A stretch of 64,000 bases of DNA from Faecalicatena contorta (GTDB lineage: Bacteria; Bacillota; Clostridia; Lachnospirales; Lachnospiraceae): the NCBI RefSeq assembly GCF_021531975.1, contig NZ_JAFBIY010000001.1:248001-312000 (forward strand). Reading direction: 5' to 3'. The notes under the pieces are model-generated. The model made no database searches and was not told the DNA's origin. It saw nothing but the letters and a program-made list of their open reading frames with translations. Shown here one piece after another: positions 1-8,747 of this stretch. Each line of letters starts with the position of its first letter. The first letter of the stretch is position 1. The position numbers and the translations under genes are program-made.

Positions 1-41
1 GCGATCTTTTTGATGCAATCAAACAATATGTTGCAGCTTAG
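1..41 (+). CDS. 3' end of an upstream gene (partial)
   Basis: An open frame enters from the left edge (codons starting at base 3) and ends at TAG 39-41, giving a C-terminus DLFDAIKQYVAA. A strong hairpin terminator follows about 20 bases later, which supports a real gene end. Too little is visible to name the product. Confidence 0.5.
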   Translation, partial: DLFDAIKQYVAA

Positions 42-60
42 TATTTCCTGTTTGCATGAA

Positions 61-101
61 AGACTCCTTATTGCTTTTATTAGCGGTAGGGAGTTTTTTT
101 C
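61..101 (+). terminator. Rho-independent terminator of the upstream gene
   Basis: ACTCCTTA and TAGGGAGT form an imperfect stem followed by a run of seven T. It separates the partial gene at the left edge from the MATE gene. Confidence 0.75.
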
Positions 102-168
102 TGCCCTTTTGGACAGTTGCCGAAGGAGCTCTGGAGTGATAAGATATCTATATAAGGAGTAAAGAAAA

Positions 169-1515
169 ATGGGGATAAGAAAAGATTATCTGTTTGACAA
201 CAGGGCACTGACTGTTTTGATTATTCCACTCATTATTGAGCAGTTTCTTGCGGTACTTGTTGGCATGGCAGATTCCATTATGATTGCAAGTGTGGGGGAA
301 GCGGCAGTATCCGGAGTGTCACTGGTAGACCAGATCATGGTACTTATTATGAATATATTCTCTGCCCTGGCAACAGGAGGAGCGGTTGTAGCCGGTCAGT
401 ACCTTGGACAAAAAAATAAAGTGCAGGCATGTCGTTCAGCAACACAGCTTATATGGTCTGTTACAGTCCTGGCACTAGGCATTATGGCGATTGTGTATGC
501 CGGAAAATATGTGATTCTGCATGGTGTATTTGGACAGATAGAGCCGGATGTTATGCAACATGCAGATACTTATCTGATGATCGTGACGGCATCTATTCCA
601 TTTATTGCACTGTATAATGGCGGCGCAGCAATCTTTCGTACAATGGGAAATTCCAAAATGTCCATGCGTGTGTCACTGATTATGAATGTAATCAATGTAA
701 GTGGAAATGCGATTCTGATCTATGGATTTCACCGGGGTGTAGAAGGCGTTGCGATTCCGACGCTTGTATCTCGTATGGTTGCATCATTTGTGATTCTGTG
801 GTTCCTGTGTGATGAAACACAGACGATTTATGTGAAAAAGAGTTTTCGTTTTCATCCGGACTGGACGATGATCAGGAAGATTCTGAGTGTGGGTATTCCA
901 AACGGCCTGGAAAACAGTATGTTTCAGCTTGGAAAAATACTTGTGCTGAGTCTTGTATCTACGTTTGGCACATATGCAATTGCTGCAAATGCGATCAGCA
1001 ATACGATTTCTTTGTTTGCGATTCTTCCGGGAATGGCAATCTGTCTGGCAGTAACTACTGTTATTGCACGATGTGTAGGTGCAGGAGATTATGAACAGGT
1101 AAAATATTATAATAAAAAGCTCCTCATTCTTACACATATAAGTATGGCCGTTATGGTTGCCGCAGTATTGGCGCTTCTTCCGTTTATTTTGAAAGTGTAT
1201 CATCTGTCAGACAGGACGGCTGAAGTAACAAGGCAGATCGTCTGGTTCCACGGAATTTGCTCTATCTTTCTGTGGCCGCCGTCTTTTACTGTTCCGTACA
1301 CGTTCCGTGCAGCAGGAGATGCAAAGCTGTGTATGATTGTATCCACGGTTTCCATGTGGGTTTTCCGGGTTGGTTTCAGCTATATGCTTGGAAAATATAT
1401 GGGGCTTGGAGTATTCGGTGTATGGGTAGCAATGATTATTGACTGGGTATTCAGATCCATTTGTTTTGGTATCCGGTATTTTCAGGGCGGCTGGAAGAAA
1501 AAAGCAATTGTATAA
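169..1515 (+). CDS. MATE family multidrug/Na+ efflux transporter
   Basis: A 448-residue integral membrane protein of normal MATE length. About 12 hydrophobic segments in two similar halves are visible. The first half has the family-like stretch VGMADSIMIASVGEAAVSG near residues 31-49 and a second-helix motif SALATGGAVVAGQYLG. MATE proteins export cationic drugs or metabolites using Na+ or H+ gradients; the substrate cannot be read from sequence. The ATG follows a good AAGGAG. It is 21 bp upstream of the aldo/keto reductase gene and probably shares its transcript. Confidence 0.9.
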   Translation: MGIRKDYLFDNRALTVLIIPLIIEQFLAVLVGMADSIMIASVGEAAVSGVSLVDQIMVLIMNIFSALATGGAVVAGQYLGQKNKVQACRSATQLIWSVTVLALGIMAIVYAGKYVILHGVFGQIEPDVMQHADTYLMIVTASIPFIALYNGGAAIFRTMGNSKMSMRVSLIMNVINVSGNAILIYGFHRGVEGVAIPTLVSRMVASFVILWFLCDETQTIYVKKSFRFHPDWTMIRKILSVGIPNGLENSMFQLGKILVLSLVSTFGTYAIAANAISNTISLFAILPGMAICLAVTTVIARCVGAGDYEQVKYYNKKLLILTHISMAVMVAAVLALLPFILKVYHLSDRTAEVTRQIVWFHGICSIFLWPPSFTVPYTFRAAGDAKLCMIVSTVSMWVFRVGFSYMLGKYMGLGVFGVWVAMIIDWVFRSICFGIRYFQGGWKKKAIV

Positions 1516-1536
1516 GAATAAAAAGGAGGTTTTGAT

Positions 1537-2661
1537 ATGTATTATAAACAGTATGGAAATACAGATATGAAGGTATCCGCGGTTGGCCTGGGAACGATGC
1601 GGTACGATGAAGAAGATATTCAGGCGGGGCGTCTGGAAAAATGTGCAGAGATTCCTCTGTATGCGTTTGAGAAGGGAATCAATTACTGGGACACAGCACC
1701 GTTTTATTGTGACGATAAGAGCGAGATTGTGACCGGAATCGCGCTCTCTCAGGTTGATCGTAAGAAGGTATACGTTACTTCAAAGACGAACTTAAATACA
1801 TTAGAGACGGAGAAGCCGGATAAGGATATTTTCCGCCGCCGTCTGGAAATGTCACTGGACCGGTTGAAGACAGATTATATTGATTTCTACCATATGTGGT
1901 GTATGCTGAGTCTGGAATCCTGGGAGAAGCATATGGAGGCACTGTATGGATTCTTTGAAGAGGCGAAGGCAGAAGGGCTGATCCGTAATATTGTATTTTC
2001 TTCGCATATGCAGGGAAATGATATTGAGAAAGTTGTGGAAACCGGTAAATTCAAAGGTATGCTCATCGGATACAATGCTTTGAATTACCGCTTCCGTCAG
2101 AGCGGTATCAGAAAAGCCTATGAAAACGGAATGGGTGTCGTGGTAATGAATCCGCTGGGCGGTGGTCTCATTCCGCAGAATCCGGAAGCATTTTCGTATC
2201 TGACAGAAGGAACAGATCTGACAGTGGCGCAGGCGGCTCTTCGTTTTGTGGCTTCGCAGAAGGAGATTACGGTAACACTGGCAGGCTGCACGACAAAAGA
2301 ACATGTAGATGATGCGGTAAAGGCAGTAGAGAATCTGACAGAAGAACCGGCAGAAGTAGTTGCAGAGAAGTATAACCAAAAAGGGATGGCGCTTAATAAT
2401 CTATGTACCGGATGTGGCTATTGTAAGGGATGCCCAAAGGGAATTGAGATACCGAAATTCATGGATGCATATAACCAGAAGATACTGACAGGAAAGGATG
2501 AGGCAATCCTGGATCGTCTGGACCACCACTGGGATCTGGCACAAAGCAGAACGGCAGAATGTATTGCCTGTGGAAAATGTGAGCGTCAATGTACACAGCA
2601 TCTTCCGATTATTGAGCGAATGAAGGAGATTAAAGAATGCAGAGCAGAAATTCAGGAGTAA
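1537..2661 (+). CDS. Aldo/keto reductase with C-terminal 4Fe-4S domain
   Basis: A 374-residue NADPH-type aldo/keto reductase. Residues about 1-270 form the TIM barrel; the catalytic region WDTAPFY and the His in DFYHMW are visible. The C-terminal 90 residues carry two ferredoxin-like cysteine clusters, CTGCGYCKGCPKG (about residue 289) and CIACGKCERQC (about 341), typical of the anaerobe subfamily of predicted oxidoreductases of the aldo/keto reductase family. The likely role is reduction of a carbonyl substrate with electron transfer through iron-sulfur clusters. The start follows AAGGAGG. It overlaps the next gene by 25 bp, so the two are probably co-translated. Confidence 0.92.
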   Translation: MYYKQYGNTDMKVSAVGLGTMRYDEEDIQAGRLEKCAEIPLYAFEKGINYWDTAPFYCDDKSEIVTGIALSQVDRKKVYVTSKTNLNTLETEKPDKDIFRRRLEMSLDRLKTDYIDFYHMWCMLSLESWEKHMEALYGFFEEAKAEGLIRNIVFSSHMQGNDIEKVVETGKFKGMLIGYNALNYRFRQSGIRKAYENGMGVVVMNPLGGGLIPQNPEAFSYLTEGTDLTVAQAALRFVASQKEITVTLAGCTTKEHVDDAVKAVENLTEEPAEVVAEKYNQKGMALNNLCTGCGYCKGCPKGIEIPKFMDAYNQKILTGKDEAILDRLDHHWDLAQSRTAECIACGKCERQCTQHLPIIERMKEIKECRAEIQE

Positions 2662-3221
2662 ATGCAGGGACGAAAACAGATGGATATTCGCGTCCGGCAA
2701 AACTGGCATACGGAGGACTTTTGATCGCGCTGGGGATTTTGCTCCCGCAGGTATTCCACATTTTCGGGCAGAATACAGGCATGATATTCCTGCCGATACA
2801 GTTTCCGGTTTTCCTGGCAGGACTTTTGCTCGGACCGGTGTATGGCGGACTGGTCGGCGTGATTGTTCCGATATGCAGTTGTATGCTGACGGCAATGCCT
2901 CCGGTTCCGAAAGTATATTTTATGATTTTTGAGCTGGCAACATATGGTATCGTAACAGGATGCCTACGAAAGAAACGTCCGGTTTATCTGAATCTTGTTG
3001 TAGCGATGGCAGCAGGAAGAGTTCTTTATGGTATCTCACTTGTCGTTGGTGCGGCTGTCCTTGGCGTACAGGCTCCGTTTATGAGTAAGACAGCATTTGT
3101 GTCCGGAATCGTGATGGGGATTCCGGGGATGGTAATTCAGATGTGCACATTGCCGGTTCTGTATAAAAGGCTGATCCGGGGAAATCTGCTGGCAGAAGGG
3201 GAAATGACAGATGGAAAATAA
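2637..3221 (+). CDS. ECF transporter S component
   Basis: A 194-residue membrane protein with about six hydrophobic helices. The first, KLAYGGLLIALGILLPQV, is typical of the substrate-binding S component of energy-coupling factor vitamin transporters. S components bind a vitamin or precursor and share the EcfAA'T module, which is not in this window. The substrate is unknown. The gene overlaps the aldo/keto reductase gene by 25 bp upstream and the DUF1893 gene by 11 bp downstream. This compact arrangement suggests an operon from about 1537 to 3642. Confidence 0.85.
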   Translation: MQSRNSGVNAGTKTDGYSRPAKLAYGGLLIALGILLPQVFHIFGQNTGMIFLPIQFPVFLAGLLLGPVYGGLVGVIVPICSCMLTAMPPVPKVYFMIFELATYGIVTGCLRKKRPVYLNLVVAMAAGRVLYGISLVVGAAVLGVQAPFMSKTAFVSGIVMGIPGMVIQMCTLPVLYKRLIRGNLLAEGEMTDGK

Positions 3222-3642
3222 ATATATGCAGACGGCGAAGGAGATGCTCCTGCAAAGAGAAAATGCTACATGCGTCGTCCTGTGGGAAGAAAGAGACGGC
3301 AATCCATACATATCTGAGGAGAAAGGGATTCGTCCTCTGATGGAATTACTGGCAAAGGGAGAGACATTTGAAAAAGCATATATTGCAGATAAGGTCATAG
3401 GAAAAGCAGCAGCATTTCTTGCAGTATACGGAGGGGCAGCTGCTGTTTATGCCAAGATTATAAGCAGTGCGGCAAAGGAAGTATTCAAAGAAGCGGGCAT
3501 AAAATGTGAGTATGAGAAAGAAGTACCTTACATTATCAACCGGGCGGGAACCGGCAGATGTCCAATGGAATCAGCAGTGTGGGATGAAAAAGACCCTGCC
3601 GCGGCATATGAGATATTAAAGGAGAAAACAAAAATTTCATAA
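3211..3642 (+). CDS. DUF1893 domain-containing protein
   Basis: A 143-residue soluble protein that matches the DUF1893 family along its length. It starts with a helix and the ATCVVLWEERDG strand, then a region KGIRPLMELLAKGE, an Ala-rich helix KVIGKAAAFLAVYGGAAAVYA, and a late RAGTGRCPMESAV motif. The family has no firm biochemical role; it often sits beside ECF transporter S components in Clostridia, as here. The start overlaps the previous gene by 11 bp, indicating translational coupling. Confidence 0.85.
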   Translation: MENKYMQTAKEMLLQRENATCVVLWEERDGNPYISEEKGIRPLMELLAKGETFEKAYIADKVIGKAAAFLAVYGGAAAVYAKIISSAAKEVFKEAGIKCEYEKEVPYIINRAGTGRCPMESAVWDEKDPAAAYEILKEKTKIS

Positions 3643-3717
3643 ACAGGCATTGTAAATATGCCCATGCTAATTTATAATATAATGCATCGGTAAATGATGA
3701 AAATGGGAGGAAAACTG

Positions 3718-5265
3718 GTGAAAAGAGAGTTAGTTATTGTCATTGATTTTGGCGGCCAGTACAATCAGCTGGTTGCAAGACGTGTCAGAGAATGTAACGT
3801 ATATTGTGAAATCTACTCTTATAAGACAGACCTTGAGAAGATTAAAGAGATGAATCCGAAAGGAATCATTCTGACAGGAGGACCAAACAGCTGTTATGAG
3901 GCGGATTCTCCGACTTACAGAAGAGAGTTATTTGAACTTGGCATTCCGGTTCTTGGACTCTGCTACGGCGCACAACTTATGATGCATGTGCTGGGAGGAA
4001 AAGTAGAGAAGGCAAATGTCAGCGAATATGGTAAGACAGAGGTTCTGGTCGATAAGAAGGATTCCAAAATATTCGAGAATGTATCTGAGAAAACCATCTG
4101 CTGGATGAGCCATACGGATTACATTTCCAAAGTGGCACCGGGATTTGAGATTTCTGCACATACAGCAGACTGTCCGGTAGCAGCAGCAGAAAATGCAGAA
4201 GAAGGGCTGTATGCAATTCAGTATCATCCGGAAGTGTTGCACACAGAAGAGGGAAAGACAATGTTGTCTAACTTCGTACTGGGTGTCTGCGGATGTGTCG
4301 GTGACTGGAAAATGGATGCATTTGTTGAAAATACAATTAAGGAAATCCGTGAAAAAGTCGGAGACGGAAGAGTACTCCTTGCTTTGTCCGGTGGTGTAGA
4401 TTCCTCTGTGGCAGCAGGACTTTTATCCAGAGCAATCGGAAAGCAGCTGACCTGTGTATTCGTAGATCACGGGCTTCTTCGTAAAAATGAAGGAGATGAA
4501 GTAGAGAGCGTATTCGGACCGGAAGGACAGTTTGATCTGAACTTTATCCGTGTCAACGCGCAGCAGAGATACTATGACAAGCTTGCCGGAGTAACAGAGC
4601 CGGAAGCAAAGAGAAAGATCATCGGAGAAGAATTCATCCGCATCTTTGAAGAAGAAGCAAAGAAGATTGGGGCAGTAGACTTCCTTGCACAGGGAACCAT
4701 TTATCCAGACGTAGTAGAAAGCGGACTGGGAGGCGAATCTGCAGTTATCAAATCTCACCATAATGTAGGGGGATTACCGGATTATGTCGATTTCAAAGAA
4801 ATCATCGAGCCACTTCGTGATCTGTTCAAGGATGAGGTAAGAAAAGCCGGACTGGAACTTGGCATTCCAGAGAAACTTGTCTTCCGTCAGCCATTCCCTG
4901 GACCGGGACTTGGTATCCGTATCATCGGCGAAGTAACTGCAGAAAAGGTTAAAATCGTGCAGGATGCAGATGCTATCTACAGAGAAGAGATTGCAAAAGC
5001 TGGCCTGGACAGAGAAATCAACCAGTATTTCGCAGCACTTACGAATATGCGAAGTGTAGGAGTTATGGGAGACTTCAGAACCTATGACTATGCAGTGGCA
5101 TTAAGAGCAGTGAAGACAATTGACTTTATGACTGCCGAAGCGGCAGAGATACCGTATGAGGTGCTGAATAAAGTCATGAACAGAATTATAAATGAAGTGA
5201 AAGGCGTGAACAGAGTATTCTATGACCTGACGAGCAAACCACCTGGAACGATAGAGTTTGAATAG
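3718..5265 (+). CDS. guaA: GMP synthase (glutamine-hydrolyzing)
   Basis: Converts XMP to GMP using glutamine and ATP. The class I glutamine amidotransferase domain comes first, with nucleophile motif GLCYGAQLM near residue 80 and the catalytic His in [10 protein letters not shown]. The ATP pyrophosphatase P-loop [13 protein letters not shown] lies near residue 222, followed by the C-terminal dimerization domain ending PPGTIEFE. I chose GTG 3718, which sits 8 bases after GGGAGG; ATG 3694 or 3697 would add a few residues. The last 12 bases of the gene form the left attachment core of the mobile element, so the insertion leaves the protein sequence intact. Confidence 0.96.
   Translation: MKRELVIVIDFGGQYNQLVARRVRECNVYCEIYSYKTDLEKIKEMNPKGIILTGGPNSCYEADSPTYRRELFELGIPVLGLCYGAQLMMHVLGGKVEKANVSEYGKTEVLVDKKDSKIFENVSEKTICWMSHTDYISKVAPGFEISAHTADCPVAAAENAEEGLYAIQYHPEVLHTEEGKTMLSNFVLGVCGCVGDWKMDAFVENTIKEIREKVGDGRVLLALSGGVDSSVAAGLLSRAIGKQLTCVFVDHGLLRKNEGDEVESVFGPEGQFDLNFIRVNAQQRYYDKLAGVTEPEAKRKIIGEEFIRIFEEEAKKIGAVDFLAQGTIYPDVVESGLGGESAVIKSHHNVGGLPDYVDFKEIIEPLRDLFKDEVRKAGLELGIPEKLVFRQPFPGPGLGIRIIGEVTAEKVKIVQDADAIYREEIAKAGLDREINQYFAALTNMRSVGVMGDFRTYDYAVALRAVKTIDFMTAEAAEIPYEVLNKVMNRIINEVKGVNRVFYDLTSKPPGTIEFE
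5254..5265 (+). repeat. attL core (12-bp direct repeat)
   Basis: GAGTTTGAATAG encodes the last codons and stop of guaA and is repeated exactly at 21589-21600. The 3' end of guaA is an established integration hotspot for genomic islands; the core here replaces the more common GAGTGGGAATAA form. Confidence 0.85.
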
Positions 5266-5309
5266 GATTTTGCAAAAATAGACCCAGTATTTATGCGGGT
5301 TCCAAGCAA

Positions 5310-5341
5310 ATTCCGTTATTTTTTGGCAACGGAATGGCAAC
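5310..5341 (+). repeat. Left-end integrase arm-type sites and inverted repeat
   Basis: TTGGCAAC (5323-5330) and ATGGCAAC (5334-5341) are direct repeats also found at the right end (ATGGCAAC then TGGCAAC at about 21467-21486). They are the likely arm-binding sites for the integrase. ATTCCGTT and AACGGAAT (about 5310-5335) also form an 8-bp inverted repeat. Confidence 0.5.
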
Positions 5342-5384
5342 GTTCTTGCAATATCCGTTGAATAAAATTATATTTCTATAACAT

Positions 5385-5443
5385 AAAAACCTTACTGATG
5401 AACTGTTTCCAAAATTGGAAAGAGTAGTCAGTAAGGTTTTTTT
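5385..5443 (-). terminator. Bidirectional terminator next to attL
   Basis: AAAAACCTTACTGA pairs with TCAGTAAGGTTTTTTT across a loop that itself holds TTTCCAAAATTGGAAA. It has A-runs on one side and T-runs on the other. It would end the leftward XRE transcript and also any guaA read-through. Confidence 0.85.
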
Positions 5444-5451
5444 GCATTTCT

Positions 5452-5973
5452 TTATTGATTTTCTTTTTTCAGTGCCTTTATGAGTTCGTCAGAGAGTTCC
5501 TGAGACGGAACCTTTGCCCGAATCTCGGAGGTGTCCAATTTCGGATAATTATATCGCCAGTTATCGTATTCTTCCTGGCTGATTTCTCCGGCTTCCAATT
5601 TTGCAGCCATTTGCTGCCATGCATGAAAAGGTGTGAACAGGTGCTGATATTCTTTGTGCTCCCGGTCAAGTCGGAGGCAGAGTTCTCTGTCAATTTCTCC
5701 AATCTTGATACCATACATATCTTCTAATGCAAAAAGGGTGTGCATGAGACCAAGATAAGAGTCAATATTCGGAACATTGATGGCTCTGGTGCTTACACCG
5801 AAGATCTGTGACATTTCTTTGACCAGATCAGCTTTAGGGGTTCTGGCTTCTGTCTCGTACTGCGCCACACGGACATCCGAAGTCTTTCCAAGGAATCCAA
5901 GAAGTTCGCCAAGCTCCTTCTGTTTCATACCTTTTCTGTTTCTGAAAAATTTAATACGTTTTCCAAATGCCAT
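5452..5973 (-). CDS. XRE family regulator, likely element repressor
   Basis: A 173-residue protein with an N-terminal helix-turn-helix (FGKRIKFFRNRKGMKQKELG and ARTPKADLVKEMSQIFGVS) and a longer C-terminal domain that contains YNWRYNYPKLDTSE. It is transcribed divergently from the excisionase-integrase operon, with a shared 334-bp control region, the usual position of an integrative-element repressor. The start follows AAGGAGA. A degraded relative lies at 17563-17685. Its role as repressor of excision is inferred from position only. Confidence 0.8.
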   Translation of the reverse strand: MAFGKRIKFFRNRKGMKQKELGELLGFLGKTSDVRVAQYETEARTPKADLVKEMSQIFGVSTRAINVPNIDSYLGLMHTLFALEDMYGIKIGEIDRELCLRLDREHKEYQHLFTPFHAWQQMAAKLEAGEISQEEYDNWRYNYPKLDTSEIRAKVPSQELSDELIKALKKENQ

Positions 5974-6149
5974 AGGGATCTCTCCTTTTTTTGAAATCTT
6001 TTATTCGTTTTTGAATATAAGTTCCTACCGTGGTGCAATGAATAGGAACTGGTGGTTAACGATATTTGCTTAAATCAGTATAGCATATGGAAAAATTAGA
6101 CGCAAGAGAAACTTAAACAAAAAAATTTAATTACCGACGATTGAACCAC

Positions 6150-6209
6150 TTGACTTAACGGAAAATAGTTAATATAATACAATTGAAACCTAACTAAATA
6201 ACGTTAAGT
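6150..6209 (+). promoter_or_regulatory. Excisionase-integrase promoter with flanking operator half-sites
   Basis: TTGACT (6150-6155), a 17-bp spacer and TATAAT (6173-6178) form a strong promoter. ACTTAACG overlaps the -35 (6153-6160) and its inverted copy CGTTAAGT lies downstream (6202-6209). This fits repressor binding by the divergent XRE protein. The rest of the gap 5974-6307 contains an 8-bp stem AGTTCCTA/TAGGAACT near 6020-6047 and no further gene that I can support. Confidence 0.65.
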
Positions 6210-6307
6210 TAAAGAAAATTTGAAAGAGAGGTTGTATAAGGTGCCTTGAAAATTTGGATAAGTAGAGGGGTTTTTCCTCGAAGATGATGCGGAAGGAGGT
6301 GAATGGA

Positions 6308-6496
6308 ATGTCTGAATTAAAGAATGGATTTCTGACTGCAGAAGAAGTAATGGATATTTTACAGGTCAAGCAGTCAAAGGCATACCAGATTATTCGCCAG
6401 CTGAATAAAGAGCTCAGCGGAATGGGGTTGATTACAGTGCCGGGGCGTGTGGATGCCAATTATTTCAAGAAAAAGTTGTTTTACGAAGAAAAATAG
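6308..6496 (+). CDS. Excisionase-like helix-turn-helix protein
   Basis: A 62-residue protein with the MerR/excisionase-type winged helix. Residues 8-30 (LTAEEVMDILQVKQSKAYQI) form the DNA-binding part, and VDANYFKKK lies near the end. Such proteins bend DNA at the attachment site and favour excision by the neighbouring tyrosine recombinase. I chose ATG 6308 because it follows GAAGGAGGTG at the right distance; an upstream in-frame ATG at 6284 lacks this. It lies 12 bp before the integrase gene. Confidence 0.8.
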   Translation: MSELKNGFLTAEEVMDILQVKQSKAYQIIRQLNKELSGMGLITVPGRVDANYFKKKLFYEEK

Positions 6497-6508
6497 GAGG
6501 TACTTAAG

Positions 6509-7597
6509 ATGGCTGTCTATCAGGAAAAAGACAAAGGTACATGGAGAGTGGTGTTCCGGTACACCGATTTTACCGGGGAAAGAAAACAGACGCAGAAACG
6601 TGGCTTCAAGACCAAACGGGAAGCGACTGCATGGGAGCATGAGATGATGCTCCGAAAAGGAAATAAGCTGGATATGACGTTTGAGAGTTTTTATGAGATT
6701 TATTCCGAGTATAAACGCCAGAGGGTGAAGGAAAGTACATTTGAGACGAAATGCCACATTGTGCGCACAAAAATCCTTCCTTACTTTGGAAAGCGGAAGA
6801 TCAATGAGATTACCGTGGCAGATGTGATTGCCTGGCAGAATGAGATGATGGCATACCGGGATGAAAAGGGTAAACCCTATTCCGTGGATTATCTGAAAAC
6901 GATTCAGGCACAGCTTACAGCAATTTTCAATCATGCAGTCAACTATTACAATCTGCCCTGCAATCCGGCAAGACAGGCAGGAAGTATGGGAAAAGAGGTT
7001 CCGAAGGAAATGAAGTTCTGGACAAAAGAACAGTATCTGAAATTTGCCGAGGCAATGATGGACAAGCCCAGATCCTATTATGCCTTTGAGATGCTGTACT
7101 GGACCGGAATCCGGGAAGGGGAGCTGCTTGCACTCACACCGGCAGATTTTGATTTTGAAAAACAGACGGTGCGGATCAATAAAACGTATCACCGGATGAA
7201 AAAGAAGGACATTATTACTTCGCCAAAGACAGCGAAAAGTAACCGGATCGTTGTGATGCCGGAGTTTCTCTGTGAAGAGATACAGGATTATTTTCAGATG
7301 TATTATTCGCTGGCACCGGATCAGAGGATCTTCCCATTTTCCAAATCTTATCTGAAACATGAAATGGAACGGGGATGCAAAAAGACAGGAGTTCCGGTTA
7401 TTCGAATCCACGATCTTCGCCACAGCCATGTTTCCCTGCTGATCCACATGGGATTTACTGCACTTGCCATTGGAAACAGGGTTGGACATGAAGCAGAAAA
7501 AATCACGTACCGGTATGCACATTTGTTCCCCACGGTACAGACAGAGATGGCGAATAAGCTGGATGTAGAACGGATGGAGAAGGAGGATGAAATCTGA
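6509..7597 (+). CDS. int: Tyrosine recombinase / integrase
   Basis: A 362-residue phage-type integrase. The N-terminal arm-binding domain (residues about 3-48, TWRVVFRYTDFTGERKQ) is followed by a SAM-like core-binding domain (about 58-150) and the catalytic domain. Visible active-site residues are Arg202 (TGIREGELL), the HDLRHSH box at 301-307, the GH pair at 326-327 and the nucleophile Tyr336 in RYAHLFP. It should recombine the 12-bp core at the guaA 3' end. The start follows AGGAGG. The stop overlaps the ATG of the next gene by one base. Confidence 0.95.
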   Translation: MAVYQEKDKGTWRVVFRYTDFTGERKQTQKRGFKTKREATAWEHEMMLRKGNKLDMTFESFYEIYSEYKRQRVKESTFETKCHIVRTKILPYFGKRKINEITVADVIAWQNEMMAYRDEKGKPYSVDYLKTIQAQLTAIFNHAVNYYNLPCNPARQAGSMGKEVPKEMKFWTKEQYLKFAEAMMDKPRSYYAFEMLYWTGIREGELLALTPADFDFEKQTVRINKTYHRMKKKDIITSPKTAKSNRIVVMPEFLCEEIQDYFQMYYSLAPDQRIFPFSKSYLKHEMERGCKKTGVPVIRIHDLRHSHVSLLIHMGFTALAIGNRVGHEAEKITYRYAHLFPTVQTEMANKLDVERMEKEDEI

Positions 7598-7944
7598 TGG
7601 AGAGAACGTTAGACGCAAAAGGACGATGGAGAAACCGGACGGTGGGATTCCGGGTATCCGAGGAAGAAGCGAAAATGATTGGCTGTATGGTGGCATTATC
7701 TGGGCTTACCAAACAGGAGTACATCCTGAGAAAATTGATGGACTGGGAAGTGACTGTGCAGGGAAATCCGAGAGTGTACAAAGCTCTGAAAAATCAGATG
7801 CAGCAGATTTACGGGGAACTGAAACGGTTGGAAGTGTGCAGTGAAGAAAATGAAGAACTTCTTCAGACTATCCAGATGGTTGCTGTGACGCTAAATGGGA
7901 TGAAGGAGGAACCGCAGCATGTGGAATCCCCGGAACATCCCTAA
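7597..7944 (+). CDS. MobC-like mobilization accessory protein
   Basis: A 115-residue protein with a ribbon-helix-helix-like N-terminus (RNRTVGFRVSEEEAKMIG) followed by GLTKQEYILRKL and a charged helical tail. This matches plasmid mobilization relaxosome proteins of the MobC type, which help the relaxase melt the nick region at oriT. It starts one base inside the integrase stop, so translation is coupled. The relaxase itself is encoded 2.6 kb downstream. A DNA-binding regulator without a mobilization role is the alternative. Confidence 0.65.
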   Translation: MERTLDAKGRWRNRTVGFRVSEEEAKMIGCMVALSGLTKQEYILRKLMDWEVTVQGNPRVYKALKNQMQQIYGELKRLEVCSEENEELLQTIQMVAVTLNGMKEEPQHVESPEHP

Positions 7945-8156
7945 AAAAGGAAAATGCCCCTGCTGGTAACAAGGACATTTCTCACACGCTTAAAAACTTA
8001 TGCAGGCTCTGGTAAAGCCTCATAGACAAAATTCAATCCTTACGGGAGAAGTCTGCCTATACGCATATAGCTTTATGTGTAGTATAGCAAAGTTCTCCTG
8101 TGACGGAAAGAGGGAAAATTACGGAATTTGATAACAAAGGATACAGGAGGACGTAC
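7945..8156 (+). other. Intergenic region with imperfect inverted repeats (possible oriT)
   Basis: No convincing gene. It holds a nested inverted repeat: GGAGAA (8045-8050) with TTCTCC (about 8093-8098), enclosing CTATAC-G-CATATA and TATGTG-T-AGTATAG. A second weak repeat GGAAAATGC / GGACATTTC lies near 7949-7980. Its position just after the MobC-like gene makes an origin of transfer possible; no known nick consensus is visible. Confidence 0.3.
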
Positions 8157-8741
8157 ATGAACATTTTTCAGGAAATGAAAGAACGTGTCACCGCAAGGCA
8201 GGTGGCAGAAAGATATGGATTAAAAGTGAGCTGGAACGGGATGGCGCGCTGTCCGTTTCATAATGATAAACACCCAAGTATGAAGATTGACCGGAATTAT
8301 TATTGCTTCGCCTGTGGAGCAAAAGGCGATGCAGTCAACTATGTGGCGGTGCAGTTTGGATTATCCCAATTCGAAGCAGCGAAGAAGATCAACGATGATT
8401 TTTCTATGGATCTTCCAATCGGGACGCCTGGGGCTAAAAGAAAACGAAAATCGGAAGTTAAGAAAAAAGAGAAGGCTTCGACGAAAGAAGAACGGATGCA
8501 ATTCGTCCAGAAGAAGATTGATAAATGGACAAGGGATGCTGCCAATGTATTGCTGCGGTATCTGCGGTGGATGGAATTCTGGAATGAGTTTTACAAACCG
8601 GAATCTATGGAAGCGGAATGGCATCCGTTATTTGCCGAAGCTTTACAGAATGAAAGCAAGATCAGTTTTCTGGTGGACATACTGATGTTTGGAACGGACG
8701 AAGAGATTCTGGATTTTTCCAGAACGGACGGGAGGAGGTGA
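8157..8741 (+). CDS. CHC2 zinc-finger (DnaG-type) protein
   Basis: A 194-residue protein with an N-terminal CHC2 zinc finger: CPFH near residue 24 and CFACGAKGD near 43, as in DnaG primases. The GDAVNYVAVQFGLSQFEAAKK continuation is also typical. The catalytic TOPRIM part of a primase is absent; the rest is a Lys-rich linker and a helical tail. It probably works with the following VapE-type helicase in replication of the excised element. I chose ATG 8157 because it follows ACAGGAGG; the frame is open from 8100 without a better site. Confidence 0.85.
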   Translation: MNIFQEMKERVTARQVAERYGLKVSWNGMARCPFHNDKHPSMKIDRNYYCFACGAKGDAVNYVAVQFGLSQFEAAKKINDDFSMDLPIGTPGAKRKRKSEVKKKEKASTKEERMQFVQKKIDKWTRDAANVLLRYLRWMEFWNEFYKPESMEAEWHPLFAEALQNESKISFLVDILMFGTDEEILDFSRTDGRR

Positions 8742-8747
8742 AGCGGT

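Noticed and set aside
6374-7696. Long opposite-strand open frame over the integrase (440 codons)
   Set aside because: It is the antisense shadow of the integrase, low in recognizable motifs, with no ribosome-binding site.
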